A stretch of DNA of 39,653 nt from the NCBI GenBank assembly GCA_030265585.1, contig JAJDGJ010000009.1, positions 1-39,653 of the forward strand, given 5' to 3'. Made by a program: the position numbers and the translations under genes. This document shows positions 1-7,825 of the stretch, piece by piece; positions within the stretch are counted from its first letter, which is position 1; each line of letters begins with the position of its first letter. This DNA comes from Erysipelotrichaceae bacterium OttesenSCG-928-M19. GTDB lineage: Bacteria > Bacillota_I > Bacilli_A > JAJDGJ01. The notes under the pieces were generated by a model. The model was not told where the DNA came from. It did not search any database and saw only the letters and a list, made by a program, of their open reading frames with translations.

Positions 1-51
1 ATGTGATATTATATTAAAGCGGACTAAACAATTAGTATGGAGGTAGAAACA

Positions 52-240
52 ATGGCGAAAGTATGTCAATTAAGCGGAAAAAGAGCTTTATCTGGAAATA
101 AAAGATCTCATGCTTTAAATGCATCGAAAAGAAAATGGAATGTAAACTTACAAAAAACGACTGTCATGATTGATGGTAAACCAACAAAAGTTGTAGCAAG
201 TGCTAGAGCAATTAGATCACTTAGAAAAGCAAACGTTTAA
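52..240 (+). CDS. rpmB: 50S ribosomal protein L28
   Basis: L28 is a small basic protein of the large ribosomal subunit. The 62-residue product begins [13 protein letters not shown] and ends in a basic tail, matching the family in length and in the N-terminal 'C-x-(L/I)-(S/T)-G-K' pattern. The ORF track starts at 37, but that ATG overlaps the ribosome binding site GGAGG (39-43). The ATG at 52 lies 8 bases downstream and gives the canonical MAK start. The gene stands alone and is followed at once by an intrinsic terminator. Its promoter lies upstream of the window. Confidence 0.96.
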   Translation: MAKVCQLSGKRALSGNKRSHALNASKRKWNVNLQKTTVMIDGKPTKVVASARAIRSLRKANV

Positions 241-269
241 GCTATAAGTTAACTACTTATAGTTTTTTA
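241..269 (+). terminator. Intrinsic terminator of rpmB
   Basis: Inverted repeat CTATAAGT (242-249) / ACTTATAG (255-262) with a 5-base loop, followed by six T. It sits directly after the rpmB stop codon. Confidence 0.8.
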
Positions 270-292
270 TTATTTAAGATGGAGGAATCAAG

Positions 293-625
293 ATGTCTCA
301 ATTACCAAGTTGCCCACAATGCAACTCAACGTATACTTATGAAGATGGCTTTTTCTTAATTTGTCCTGAATGTGGTCATGAGTGGCAACAAGAACAATCA
401 AACAATGATGATAACGTTATTAAGGATGTTAACGGTAATGTTCTAGTTGATGGAGATACTGTTATCATTATTAAAGATTTGAAAGTCAAAGGAAGTTCAA
501 CTTCACTAAAAAAAGGAACTAAGGTTAAAAATATTAGATTAGTTGAAGGAGATCATGATATCAATTGTAAAATTGATGGTTTTGGAGCAATGGAATTAAA
601 ATCAGAGTTTGTAAAAAAAGCATAG
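293..625 (+). CDS. yjdM: PhnA/YjdM-family zinc-ribbon protein
   Basis: The 110-residue protein has an N-terminal zinc ribbon (CPQC near residue 7, then CPEC near residue 25) and a C-terminal beta-rich domain with 'D-x-N-G-N-x-L-x-D-G-D' and 'VKG', typical of the PhnA (YjdM) family. The family was named for a phosphonate-utilization locus, but PhnA itself is not the phosphonoacetate hydrolase and its role is unclear. GGAGGA precedes the start by 6 bases. It has its own terminator, and a second tiny zinc-ribbon gene follows. Family assignment is strong; the function is unknown. Confidence 0.88.
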   Translation: MSQLPSCPQCNSTYTYEDGFFLICPECGHEWQQEQSNNDDNVIKDVNGNVLVDGDTVIIIKDLKVKGSSTSLKKGTKVKNIRLVEGDHDINCKIDGFGAMELKSEFVKKA

Positions 626-631
626 ACAATA

Positions 632-658
632 AAACACTTTTAGTTTAAGTGTTTTTTT
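632..658 (+). terminator. Intrinsic terminator after yjdM
   Basis: Stem AAACACTT (632-639) / AAGTGTTT (647-654), 7-base loop, then a run of seven T. Confidence 0.8.
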
Positions 659-692
659 GATTATTTATGTACACATCTTTACGATAAACTGC

Positions 693-698
693 TATAAT
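693..698 (+). promoter_or_regulatory. Probable -10 box for the 46-aa zinc-ribbon gene
   Basis: A perfect TATAAT lies 22 bases before the start codon at 721. The best -35 (TGTACA, 668-673) has a long 19-base spacer, so only the -10 is well supported. Confidence 0.5.
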
Positions 699-720
699 AA
701 TAATGATAGGAGGTGTCTTT

Positions 721-861
721 ATGATTTATAATGCAGGTGAAAAACCAGGTGTTGGAACTTATGTTTGCACAGTATGTCAATATGAAGTAGAAATAAAAGA
801 TGCAAATGAGGAATTACCAATCTGCCCAGTATGTGGTGTTGAAACATACGAAAAGAAATAA
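721..861 (+). CDS. 46-residue double-CxxC zinc-ribbon protein
   Basis: This gene is too short for the ORF track. It encodes 46 residues beginning MIYNAGEKPGVGTYVC with two knuckles, CTVC and CPVC, about 20 residues apart, as in rubredoxin-like or zinc-ribbon mini-proteins; 'GEKPGxGxYxC' is a recurrent opening for such proteins. AGGAGG lies 7-8 bases before the ATG, a -10 box lies upstream and a 13-bp hairpin terminator follows, so it looks like a complete monocistronic gene. It probably binds Zn or Fe through four Cys. The role is unknown; rubredoxin-like electron transfer is possible but there is no partner nearby. Confidence 0.82.
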   Translation: MIYNAGEKPGVGTYVCTVCQYEVEIKDANEELPICPVCGVETYEKK

Positions 862-872
862 TAAACAAGAAG

Positions 873-903
873 AAAACAAGATGAATGTTCATCTTGTTTT
901 TAT
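873..903. terminator. Bidirectional terminator between convergent genes
   Basis: Perfect 13-bp inverted repeat AAAACAAGATGAA (873-885) / TTCATCTTGTTTT (888-900), with A-rich and T-rich flanks. It ends the zinc-ribbon gene on the + strand and meets the stop codon (900-902) of the convergent secreted-protein gene on the - strand. Confidence 0.8.
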
Positions 904-2120
904 TTTCTTAATTTAACTTGTCTTTTATTAATTGCTTTATTTTTTTTATTTAATTTGTAATAATATGACTTTGTTGGTTTACCTTTTTTATAATAAGTAA
1001 TATAATAATACTTCTTATTTTTCTTTGTTTGTTTGTATTCTTTAATACTATAAAGCTTTAATAAATGTTCGTTTGGTTTTGGCGCCTCACGATAAATCTT
1101 TCTTTGAAAAAGCTTTCCTTTTTTATAATAATATTTTTTCTTCCAATCTTTTGCTTTAGTAAGATCAGGATCAGTATTTTTTGTAATAAAATGATACTTT
1201 TTCTTTCCTTTAGAATAGCCAATTTCATGTTCAATATCATAAGCCTTATAACTATTATAAATATTTTTATAAACTATTTTACCATTGTTATACATATAAT
1301 ATTTTTCCTGATCAAATTTCTTATGTTTTTCCCAACTAGATCTATATAAGATAGCTCCTAACGTATTGTAAGTATATTCGATGCTTTTTTTAGGACTTTC
1401 AATACCATATCTAGCATATTTGCCATTATTTTGTAAGGTCATAGTATAAACCTTATTCTTATTTGATTCATCATAATAAGTCATACTATAGTCAGCATTA
1501 GCTTCCTTATTACTACTAGATTTCTCGACAATCACATTTTTGCTTACCTTATTTTCTGTTTTACTTGTTAATGTTTTTTGATTTTTTGGTAAAACTCTTT
1601 TATCCCATAAGCCATATGAATTAATAAAGTAATATGATTTTTGTTTGTTTGTAGTAGCGATATCAATAAAGGTTGCATAGTATTCCTTACTATTTTTTAA
1701 ACGTTCACCTTGAATACCAGTTTTTTTAAGTTGTGTGTTTTTATATAAAACAACCTTTTTAAAAGTGTTTCTCTTACCTTTTAATGAATCGGAACAGCCG
1801 ATTCCAGTGGTGTATAAAATATTATCCTCAGTCAAAATATAAGTAACTCTCTCATCTAAATAATAATCAATGATTTTTTTGTTTTCAATTAAATCATTTA
1901 TCAATATTTTATTTCCAATACTAATATCCTTATTAGTTCCATTACCTAAATTTCCATTTTTATTTGTTCCATAAACTTCTAGAGTTTTTTTCTCTTCATC
2001 ATAAATACTAATTACTTTTTTGTTCGACAAATTTTGTCCATTATCTTTGGCATTTATATTAATATTAAAATTAATAAATAATCCAAAACATATTATTACT
2101 ATAAAATGTCTCTTCATCAT
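900..2120 (-). CDS. Secreted protein with RCC1-like N-terminus and basic Lys/Tyr-rich C-terminus
   Basis: About 406 residues. The N-terminus is a signal peptide (MMKRHF then a hydrophobic stretch ending NININA, likely cleaved before KDN). Residues ~45-108 resemble one degenerate RCC1 repeat: 'VYGTNKNGNLGNGT' ... 'YILTEDNILYTTG'. The C-terminal half is rich in Lys and Tyr, with repeated YYKKGK-type units, and ends KRQVKLRK. The same ending occurs in the LRR protein at 29563-32043. There is no LPXTG motif or C-terminal membrane anchor. The track start (2126) touches the GGGAG binding site; the ATG at 2120 has a 7-base spacer. A TTGACT-16-TATACT promoter precedes it. Function unknown; the surface location is inferred from the signal peptide. 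Confidence 0.75.
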   Translation of the reverse strand: MMKRHFIVIICFGLFINFNININAKDNGQNLSNKKVISIYDEEKKTLEVYGTNKNGNLGNGTNKDISIGNKILINDLIENKKIIDYYLDERVTYILTEDNILYTTGIGCSDSLKGKRNTFKKVVLYKNTQLKKTGIQGERLKNSKEYYATFIDIATTNKQKSYYFINSYGLWDKRVLPKNQKTLTSKTENKVSKNVIVEKSSSNKEANADYSMTYYDESNKNKVYTMTLQNNGKYARYGIESPKKSIEYTYNTLGAILYRSSWEKHKKFDQEKYYMYNNGKIVYKNIYNSYKAYDIEHEIGYSKGKKKYHFITKNTDPDLTKAKDWKKKYYYKKGKLFQRKIYREAPKPNEHLLKLYSIKEYKQTKKNKKYYYITYYKKGKPTKSYYYKLNKKNKAINKRQVKLRK

Positions 2121-2153
2121 AACCATCTCCCTAAGTAATTGTTTCTTTCCTTT

Positions 2154-2181
2154 AGTATACCTTATTTTATAGTATAGTCAA
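2154..2181 (-). promoter_or_regulatory. Promoter of the RCC1-like secreted protein
   Basis: On the - strand, TTGACT (2176-2181) and TATACT (2154-2159) are separated by 16 bases, 34 bases upstream of the chosen start. The -35 box abuts the recA terminator. Confidence 0.65.
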
Positions 2182-2182
2182 T

Positions 2183-2226
2183 AAAAAAAGATTTAGCTGA
2201 CAAAACAAATTTTGTCGTAAATCTTT
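2183..2226 (-). terminator. Intrinsic terminator of the recA operon
   Basis: Long interrupted hairpin: outer stem AAAGATTTA (2187-2195) / TAAATCTTT (2218-2226) and inner stem GACAAAA (2199-2205) / TTTTGTC (2210-2216). On the - strand it is followed by seven T. Confidence 0.82.
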
Positions 2227-2232
2227 CTTATT

Positions 2233-3234
2233 TTATTCAGTTTCAGGATTTAATAATTTTTCTCTAATTTTTTGATTTAACATTTCACAAAATTCAGGAT
2301 TATCAGCTAAGTACTTTTTAACATTTTCACGTCCTTGGCCAATCTTTTCACCTTCATATGAATACCATGCTCCAGATTTTTCAATTATTTCAAGTTCAGC
2401 ACCAACATCTACTAGCTCACCAGTTTTTGAAATACCTTCACCATACATTATATCAACTTGAGCTGTTTTGAAAGGTGGAGCAACTTTATTTTTTACTATT
2501 TTAATATTAGTACGGTTCCCAACAATATCTGTACCGTTTTTAATCGCTTCACTTTTTCTAACTTCAAGACGTACTGATGAATAGAATTTTAAGGCACGCC
2601 CTCCTGGTGTTGTTTCAGGATTTCCAAACATAATACCAATTTTTTCTCTAAGTTGATTAATAAATATAATAGTACACTCAGATTTATTTAATAAGCCACT
2701 AAGCTTTCTCATTGCTTTTGACATTAAACGAGCTTGTAAGCCTATTGTTTGATCGCTCATCTCACCATCTAATTCAACTTGAGGAACTAAAGCTGCTACT
2801 GAATCAACTACAATTAAGTCAATCGCCTGAGAGCTCACTAGAATCTCAGCTATTTCTAAAGCTTGTTCACCACTATCTGGTTGCGATAAAATTAATTCAT
2901 CAATATTTACTCCTAAATTCTTAGCATAAACTGGATCAATCGCATGCTCTGCATCAATGAAAGCTGCTTTTTTTCCTTGTTTTTGAACTTCAGCTATGGC
3001 ATGTAAACTAAAAGTTGTCTTTCCACTTGATTCAGGTCCATAAATTTCAATAATTCTTCCTTGTGGATAGCCCCCAATTCCTAGAGCTAAATCTACTGTT
3101 AATGAACCTGATGGAATGACTCCAATATCAACATGTGTTCGCTCTCCTAAAACCATTATGGCACCTTCACCATATTGTTTTTTTATTTGTTTTAGCGATG
3201 CTTCCAATTTAGCATCCATTTTTGTATCAGACAT
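2233..3234 (-). CDS. recA: Recombinase RecA
   Basis: RecA forms ATP-dependent filaments on single-stranded DNA, drives homologous pairing and strand exchange, and triggers LexA self-cleavage. The 333-residue product has the Walker A motif GPESSGKTT (~residue 65), the Walker B region [12 protein letters not shown], the L1/L2 loop regions and the '[10 protein letters not shown]' signature. The C-terminus is short and ends LLNPETE, lacking the long acidic tail of many homologs. TAAAGGAGGA gives a clear start. It is last in a rodZ-pgsA-recA cluster. In Bacillus cinA sits between pgsA and recA; here it is elsewhere (25240-26445). I did not see a LexA box upstream. Confidence 0.98.
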   Translation of the reverse strand: MSDTKMDAKLEASLKQIKKQYGEGAIMVLGERTHVDIGVIPSGSLTVDLALGIGGYPQGRIIEIYGPESSGKTTFSLHAIAEVQKQGKKAAFIDAEHAIDPVYAKNLGVNIDELILSQPDSGEQALEIAEILVSSQAIDLIVVDSVAALVPQVELDGEMSDQTIGLQARLMSKAMRKLSGLLNKSECTIIFINQLREKIGIMFGNPETTPGGRALKFYSSVRLEVRKSEAIKNGTDIVGNRTNIKIVKNKVAPPFKTAQVDIMYGEGISKTGELVDVGAELEIIEKSGAWYSYEGEKIGQGRENVKKYLADNPEFCEMLNQKIREKLLNPETE

Positions 3235-3278
3235 TTATTTTCCTCCTTTATATTATTAGCTCACTATTTAATAATTCC

Positions 3279-3854
3279 TTATTTTCTTAATGTATCTCTA
3301 TTTTTTATAAAATAATCAATTCCTGAAGCTACTGAAATAAAAGTAGTCAAATAAATTAAATATAATAACCAATTGGCTAAGGCTACATCAGGAAAAGCAA
3401 ATAGTAAAATTAAACATATTGTGACCATCTGAAAGACTGTTTTTAACTTACCATATTTACTTGCTGCCACAACAATATTGTTTTCCACACAAATTAAACG
3501 CAAAGCATCAACAATAGTATCTCTTGAAATCATTAAAATTGTTACTAATACTGGAATATGGTTAGTTGCAGTAAAGAAAATCAGCAAAGTATTAACCAGT
3601 AATTTGTCAGCTACAGGATCAAGAAATTTACCTAAATTAGTAATCGTATTCGTTGTTCGTGCAATATGACCATCAACTGCATCTGATAAAGCAGCTATTG
3701 CAAAAATTACTAAAGCAATTAAATAAGGTAGATACATTTTAAAACCAAATAAAGCAATGCTGTAATAATTTTGATAGGGAAATAATAAAACTATCAAAAT
3801 TAACGGAATTAATATAATTCTAAAAATTGTTATTTTTGTTGCTGTATTTAACAT
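3279..3854 (-). CDS. pgsA: CDP-diacylglycerol-glycerol-3-phosphate 3-phosphatidyltransferase
   Basis: PgsA makes phosphatidylglycerol phosphate from CDP-diacylglycerol and glycerol-3-phosphate, the committed step to phosphatidylglycerol. The 191-residue membrane protein carries the CDP-alcohol phosphatidyltransferase signature as DAVDGHIAR, then GKFLDPVADK, with the metal-binding aspartates in place and several hydrophobic helices. The track start at 3866 is a GTG inside the AAGGTGG binding site. The ATG at 3854 (MLNTATKITIFR) has an 8-base spacer and is preferred. It lies between rodZ and recA, the order also found in Bacillus. Confidence 0.95.
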   Translation of the reverse strand: MLNTATKITIFRIILIPLILIVLLFPYQNYYSIALFGFKMYLPYLIALVIFAIAALSDAVDGHIARTTNTITNLGKFLDPVADKLLVNTLLIFFTATNHIPVLVTILMISRDTIVDALRLICVENNIVVAASKYGKLKTVFQMVTICLILLFAFPDVALANWLLYLIYLTTFISVASGIDYFIKNRDTLRK

Positions 3855-3878
3855 ATTATAAACCACCTTAAATTATGA

Positions 3879-3902
3879 AACCCCAACTTACTAGTTGAGG
3901 TT
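3879..3902 (-). terminator. Hairpin between rodZ and pgsA, possible weak terminator or attenuator
   Basis: Inverted repeat AACCCCAACT (3879-3888) / AGTTGAGGTT (3893-3902) with one mismatch and a TACT loop. On the - strand only three T follow, so termination would be partial. It may adjust expression of pgsA-recA relative to rodZ, or stabilize mRNA ends. Confidence 0.35.
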
Positions 3903-3925
3903 ATTAATAACTATTTCAACACTTT

Positions 3926-5401
3926 TTACATAAAGTTACTCCACACAAAGTATCCTAAATATATTAATAATAGAATAATAAAGATAAATAAAGCATAGTC
4001 AACTATTTTATCCTTCTTTATTTTCTTAGCATCCTTTTCATCAATTTCAATTTTTGAATCGCCTAATGCTTTAGCAATTTTTAAATCCATTGATGTTTTT
4101 GTTAAATCCTGAGTAATTGCTTGTAAATCTTGTTCAGAATCTAAGTTCTTTTCTAATTCATTCAAAATTTGATCATTACTTTGACTAACTTCTTCGATTG
4201 TAAACTCAGGACGTGCCTCCACTGGATTAGTTTCAATAACTTTATCAATTTCAACAACTTTCTCAATATTTTCGCTAGGCTCAACTGGCATTTGAGCATC
4301 TGTCATAATATTATCATTAACTGGTAAGGTTTCTTCATTAATCGGCAAAGATGCCTCACTAGCATTAGAAACTGTTTCGATTTCTATACCATTAGTTAAA
4401 TCAATAACAGCAGTAGAATCTAAGATAGAATCTCTGTTTTCATTAAAGAAATTATTTGTTGGATGTTCGGCAACAGTATCAAGTTCAGAAATATCATCTT
4501 TGGTTGCCTCAACATCATCATTAATCTTTTGAATATCATCTAAAAGTGAGTTGTTCAATAAGTTTGGATCTTCCTCAGCTTTTAACTCAGTATTGTTTTC
4601 AGGTTCAAGTTGTTCTTCAACCTCTTGAAAAGTTGGTGATTGCAGAAAAGATTCTGTAAATGATGGCTGAACAACATCTTCTCTTTCAGGTGATTCTAAG
4701 AAAGATTCTGTAAATGATGGTTGCATATTTGTTTCATTTACTTCAACAGGGTTTATAGCATCATTTAAATTTGTCATAGCAACATCATCGTTAACAAGAC
4801 TAGTATCATCTTCTTTAGCACTAATTAAATCATCTAGCATTTGATTAGCCAAAATCTCATCTGGAATAGTCTCTTCTTCGTTACCTAGATTATTAGTATC
4901 TATTGGAGTCGCTTCTTCAAAGTACTCATTTAAATCAACTTCAACATTTTTATTGATTTCATCAATTAATTGATTAATTTCCTCATTTTCTATTTCCGGT
5001 TGTAACTGCTCTTCAATTATTTCAGTATTAACTTGTGATACTTCACCAACTGGATCTTTTTGAATTGGCTTAACATCATAATCTTGTAAATATTTTTTTA
5101 CGATGTTTGGATCCATTTGTGTCTTGATTGGTTTTTCCTTAACCTCTACCGGATTTTCAATAAAATCCTTTATATCTGCTTGAAGATCATTTAAAACATC
5201 ATTCTTATTCAATTTTAATAAATCAGCATAACTACCGACAAAGACTTGTTGATAAAATTCCTGATTCTTAAAAAATGAGAAATCACCATTCTCTATAGCT
5301 TCAATATAAATTTTTTGCACCTTTGTTGCCTTAACAACTTCATCTATTGACATCCCCTGCGCTAGACGCTGTTCTTTCAATAAATTTCCCACACTATTCA
5401 T
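3926..5401 (-). CDS. rodZ: RodZ-like protein: N-terminal HTH, long acidic linker, C-terminal membrane helix
   Basis: RodZ links the MreB cytoskeleton to the cell-wall elongation machinery through a cytoplasmic HTH domain and one membrane helix. Residues ~1-70 are a RodZ-type HTH ('LLKEQRLAQGMSIDEVV', 'VQKIYIEAIENGDF'). A linker of roughly 390 residues rich in Glu, Asp and Asn follows, containing a duplicated segment (VVQPSFTESFL / MQPSFTESFL). One transmembrane helix (~YALFIFIILLLIYLGYFVW) ends almost at the C-terminus, so the extracytoplasmic beta domain of many RodZ proteins is absent. At 491 residues it is longer than the usual ~300. GAGGTGAT precedes the ATG. The rodZ-pgsA-recA context supports the call. 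Confidence 0.82.
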   Translation of the reverse strand: MNSVGNLLKEQRLAQGMSIDEVVKATKVQKIYIEAIENGDFSFFKNQEFYQQVFVGSYADLLKLNKNDVLNDLQADIKDFIENPVEVKEKPIKTQMDPNIVKKYLQDYDVKPIQKDPVGEVSQVNTEIIEEQLQPEIENEEINQLIDEINKNVEVDLNEYFEEATPIDTNNLGNEEETIPDEILANQMLDDLISAKEDDTSLVNDDVAMTNLNDAINPVEVNETNMQPSFTESFLESPEREDVVQPSFTESFLQSPTFQEVEEQLEPENNTELKAEEDPNLLNNSLLDDIQKINDDVEATKDDISELDTVAEHPTNNFFNENRDSILDSTAVIDLTNGIEIETVSNASEASLPINEETLPVNDNIMTDAQMPVEPSENIEKVVEIDKVIETNPVEARPEFTIEEVSQSNDQILNELEKNLDSEQDLQAITQDLTKTSMDLKIAKALGDSKIEIDEKDAKKIKKDKIVDYALFIFIILLLIYLGYFVWSNFM

Positions 5402-5440
5402 GTAATCACCTCTTGAGTTTAACTTGTTTATTCATATTTG

Positions 5441-5470
5441 ATTATACCATATTATTATTTAACTACACAA
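5441..5470 (-). promoter_or_regulatory. Promoter of the rodZ-pgsA-recA cluster
   Basis: On the - strand, TTGTGT (5465-5470) is followed after 18 bases by TATAAT (5441-5446) preceded by TGG, an extended -10. It lies 40 bases upstream of rodZ. Confidence 0.6.
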
Positions 5471-5478
5471 CAACATTA

Positions 5479-6417
5479 CTATAACATATTTTTTCTTTTA
5501 AGAATTAAATAAATAACTGCTGTTAAGCATACTGAGAAAAATGAGACAAATCCAGTCGATTGAAATATTGCTGGTAATACCTCTAAATTTAAGTTTATTC
5601 CATAAAAACTAAAAATCATTGTTGGAACAGTTAATAAGATTGTAACACTAGCTAAGATTTTCATCGTATTATTCAAATTATTTGAAATCAAACTTGAAAA
5701 CGCTTCTCTTAATCCCACAATAACTCCAATATTAATATCTGTCATATCGATCCCTTGGTTAATTTCAATTAATGTATCTTCTAACAAATCGCTGTCATCT
5801 TCAAAGCGATGCACCCATTGAAAACGATTTAATTTTTTTAAGACACTCTCATTAGAACGTAGTGCAGATTTAAAATATACTAACGTTTTTTCTAATGATA
5901 ATAACTCAACAATTGCTTTGTTATCTGGCGATTTAGTCATTCTTTGTTCAATCTCTAAAGAAATTTTATCAATTTTTTGTAAAGCTTTTAAGTATTCTTG
6001 CGCCATATAATACATTATTTGAATCAATAGTTTATTTTTACGTAAAGTTGAAACTATTCTGATATTTCGATTAACCAAATTATTGATACAACTTACACTT
6101 TGCGGAGCAATCGTAATAACATAATCATCTAGAATAACAACTCCTAAAGGCACCGTATCATAATATAAGTTTAATTCATCATCAAATGATTCGTTTACAA
6201 CATTAACCACAATCAAGTATTGATTATCTTCTCTTTCTAAACGAGGCATCTCTTCTAAATCAAGTGATGCACTCAAAAAATCGTAGTGGCACTGTGTCTT
6301 CTTAAAAACCTGCATCATCTCTTCTTTAGTTGGGTCCTCTAAATGAATCCAACAATCTGGTTCAATTTGCGTAATAGAATCTAACTTTATCCCATTGTTT
6401 TTATAAATATTAAGCAC
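5479..6417 (-). CDS. corA: CorA-family divalent metal ion transporter
   Basis: CorA proteins are pentameric channels for Mg2+ or other divalent cations, with a large N-terminal cytoplasmic funnel and two C-terminal membrane helices. This 312-residue protein has that architecture: acidic soluble N-terminus, long helices (~130-240), then two hydrophobic helices at ~245-268 and ~285-305, ending in a basic KRKNML tail. The selectivity-loop motif after helix 1, usually YGMN, reads YGIN. The start is GTG at 6417 with AAGGTGG upstream. The gene begins only ~24 bases after the rnpB 3' end with no visible terminator, so it may be transcribed with rnpB. The transported ion is not certain. Confidence 0.88.
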   Translation of the reverse strand: MLNIYKNNGIKLDSITQIEPDCWIHLEDPTKEEMMQVFKKTQCHYDFLSASLDLEEMPRLEREDNQYLIVVNVVNESFDDELNLYYDTVPLGVVILDDYVITIAPQSVSCINNLVNRNIRIVSTLRKNKLLIQIMYYMAQEYLKALQKIDKISLEIEQRMTKSPDNKAIVELLSLEKTLVYFKSALRSNESVLKKLNRFQWVHRFEDDSDLLEDTLIEINQGIDMTDINIGVIVGLREAFSSLISNNLNNTMKILASVTILLTVPTMIFSFYGINLNLEVLPAIFQSTGFVSFFSVCLTAVIYLILKRKNML

Positions 6418-6441
6418 TCTACCACCACCTTATTATTTCTT

Positions 6442-6809
6442 AAATATCTAAATATCATAAGCCATGTTCTGTTCTCTAATTTAGAGCGACAATCATTTAT
6501 CTATGTATTACTACATCCTAGTATAAGTTCATTTCCCTATAACTAAGTGCCCCTACCATAATTTGGGTTTCTCTTTTGTGGGGTTTACCTCGTTCCATTT
6601 AAAGAGTTTCCTCCTTAACTTCGTCACTGTGGCACTTTTACAGACGCCATCCCTATCGATTGACTTAGGATTTTGTTCAGCCTTCAGTATTACTACTGAC
6701 TAGATTTATTGTTTCATCTAGCACAATCACTACAAACATCGCAGTTTGTAAGAGCATGGACTTTCCTCTATAATCTAAAATTACAGCGATTGTCTCAATT
6801 TAGATATTT
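6442..6809 (-). ncRNA. rnpB: RNase P RNA, type B-like
   Basis: Catalytic RNA that removes 5' leaders from tRNA precursors. Read on the - strand it has the P4 5' signature GAGGAAAGTCCATGCTC (start ~6768), the L15 CCA-binding motif GAGGTAAACCCC, and the 3' signature ACAGAACATGGCTTATGA near 6460. A 12-bp P1 stem, AAATATCTAAAT (6809-6798) / ATTTAGATATTT (6453-6442), sets the ends. The resulting length is ~368 bases. It lies 7 bases after gpsB, an arrangement common in Firmicutes. No T-run follows P1, so the 3' end is probably made by processing. Ends are accurate to a few bases. Confidence 0.95.
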
Positions 6810-6816
6810 TATCCTC

Positions 6817-7140
6817 TTATTTTTCTTGATTATATACTTCTTGTTCTAACTTAGATAATCTTTTTAAAATATCAATGGTATTAATTTGTTCTGTTGGTAC
6901 CATTTCATTTGAAACAACTTGATTTTTAAGTGTCTCATCAATTTCTTTGATTAAATCTTCATTAGTTTTTTGTAATGCTCTAATATGTTCCTTATATTCA
7001 GCAACAATTTTTTCAAACAATAAATAATCCTCATAGACAATATCTAAAAAGACATCAACTTGTTTAGCTGAATAACCCTTGATATCAACATCAAATTCTT
7101 TATCTAAGATTACTTCACTATTTAATTTCAATTGTTCCAT
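6817..7140 (-). CDS. gpsB: Cell-cycle protein GpsB (DivIVA-related)
   Basis: GpsB is a small cytosolic DivIVA paralog that coordinates penicillin-binding proteins between septal and side-wall synthesis. The 107-residue product has the DivIVA N-terminal domain (ILDKEFDVDIKGYSAKQVDVFLD), a coiled-coil centre (~40-75), and the GpsB-specific C-terminal box DILKRLSKLEQEVY that mediates trimerization. Length matches the family. GAGGTGAT lies before the ATG. It is divergent from recU-PBP1. In B. subtilis GpsB binds PBP1, so the proximity fits a functional link. Confidence 0.95.
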   Translation of the reverse strand: MEQLKLNSEVILDKEFDVDIKGYSAKQVDVFLDIVYEDYLLFEKIVAEYKEHIRALQKTNEDLIKEIDETLKNQVVSNEMVPTEQINTIDILKRLSKLEQEVYNQEK

Positions 7141-7177
7141 TTTATCACCTCTTATTATATTGTCATTATCCTTATAT

Positions 7178-7206
7178 ATTATACATTTTTACGAAAGTGT
7201 TTTCAA
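7178..7206 (-). promoter_or_regulatory. Promoter of gpsB (and probably rnpB)
   Basis: TTGAAA (7201-7206) and a perfect TATAAT (7178-7183) on the - strand with a 17-base spacer. The -35 overlaps that of the divergent recU promoter. Confidence 0.75.
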
Positions 7207-7228
7207 GTGAAAGTATTTCATTTATAAT
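7200..7228 (+). promoter_or_regulatory. Promoter of recU-PBP1
   Basis: TTTTCA (7200-7205), 17 bases, TATAAT (7223-7228). It faces away from the gpsB promoter and shares the same -35 bases. Confidence 0.65.
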
Positions 7229-7248
7229 ATAAAAAAGGAGTGTTGAAG

Positions 7249-7821
7249 ATGATTAACTATCCAAATCAAAAAAAAGAAGGAACTAATAATAATAAAAATG
7301 ATAATAGTTCTAATCGTGGAATGTCATTAGAACAAGATTTAGACTATACTAACAAATATTATTTACATCATAATATTGCGAATATTCATAAAAAACCCAC
7401 CCCAATTCAAATTGTTAAAGTAGATTATCCCAAAAGACAAGCAGCTAAAATAACTGAAGCCTACTTTAAGCTGCCTTCAACAACAGATTACAATGGTATC
7501 TATCAAGGAAAATACCTTGATTTTGAGGCAAAAGAGACAAGAAACAAAACAAAATTTATCTTTACTAATATCCATAAGCATCAAATAGAACACTTAAAAA
7601 GTGTTATCTATCATGGTGGGATTGCTTTTTTCATTATTAAATTTACTTCATTTAATGAGGTCTATTTACTTAGTGCACAAATTGTGATTGATGCGATAAA
7701 TAGTGGCGCTAAATCATTAAGTTATGATATAATTAACGCCGAAGGTTTTTTAATAAAACAAGGTTATCAACCACGTCTTGATTATTTAAAAGCAATCGAT
7801 CAATTAATAAATTTGAGGTGA
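7249..7821 (+). CDS. recU: Holliday junction resolvase RecU
   Basis: RecU cleaves Holliday junctions in Firmicutes and is needed for recombinational repair and chromosome segregation. The 190-residue protein has the opening [12 protein letters not shown], then the nuclease core [20 protein letters not shown] with the Asp and Glu-x-Lys metal ligands, and later '[22 protein letters not shown]'. The track start at 7240 is a GTG inside the AAAGGAG binding site; the ATG at 7249 (MINYPNQ) has an 8-base spacer. The PBP1 gene starts 4 bases after the stop, with its ribosome binding site inside recU, so the two are probably co-translated as in B. subtilis recU-ponA. Confidence 0.95.
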   Translation: MINYPNQKKEGTNNNKNDNSSNRGMSLEQDLDYTNKYYLHHNIANIHKKPTPIQIVKVDYPKRQAAKITEAYFKLPSTTDYNGIYQGKYLDFEAKETRNKTKFIFTNIHKHQIEHLKSVIYHGGIAFFIIKFTSFNEVYLLSAQIVIDAINSGAKSLSYDIINAEGFLIKQGYQPRLDYLKAIDQLINLR

Positions 7822-7825
7822 AACA

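Noticed and set aside
1065-1349. 94-residue + strand hydrophobic ORF in the track
   Set aside because: It lies opposite the Lys/Tyr-rich 3' half of the 900-2120 gene; antisense of AAA/TAT codons naturally reads as Phe/Ile. No ribosome binding site.
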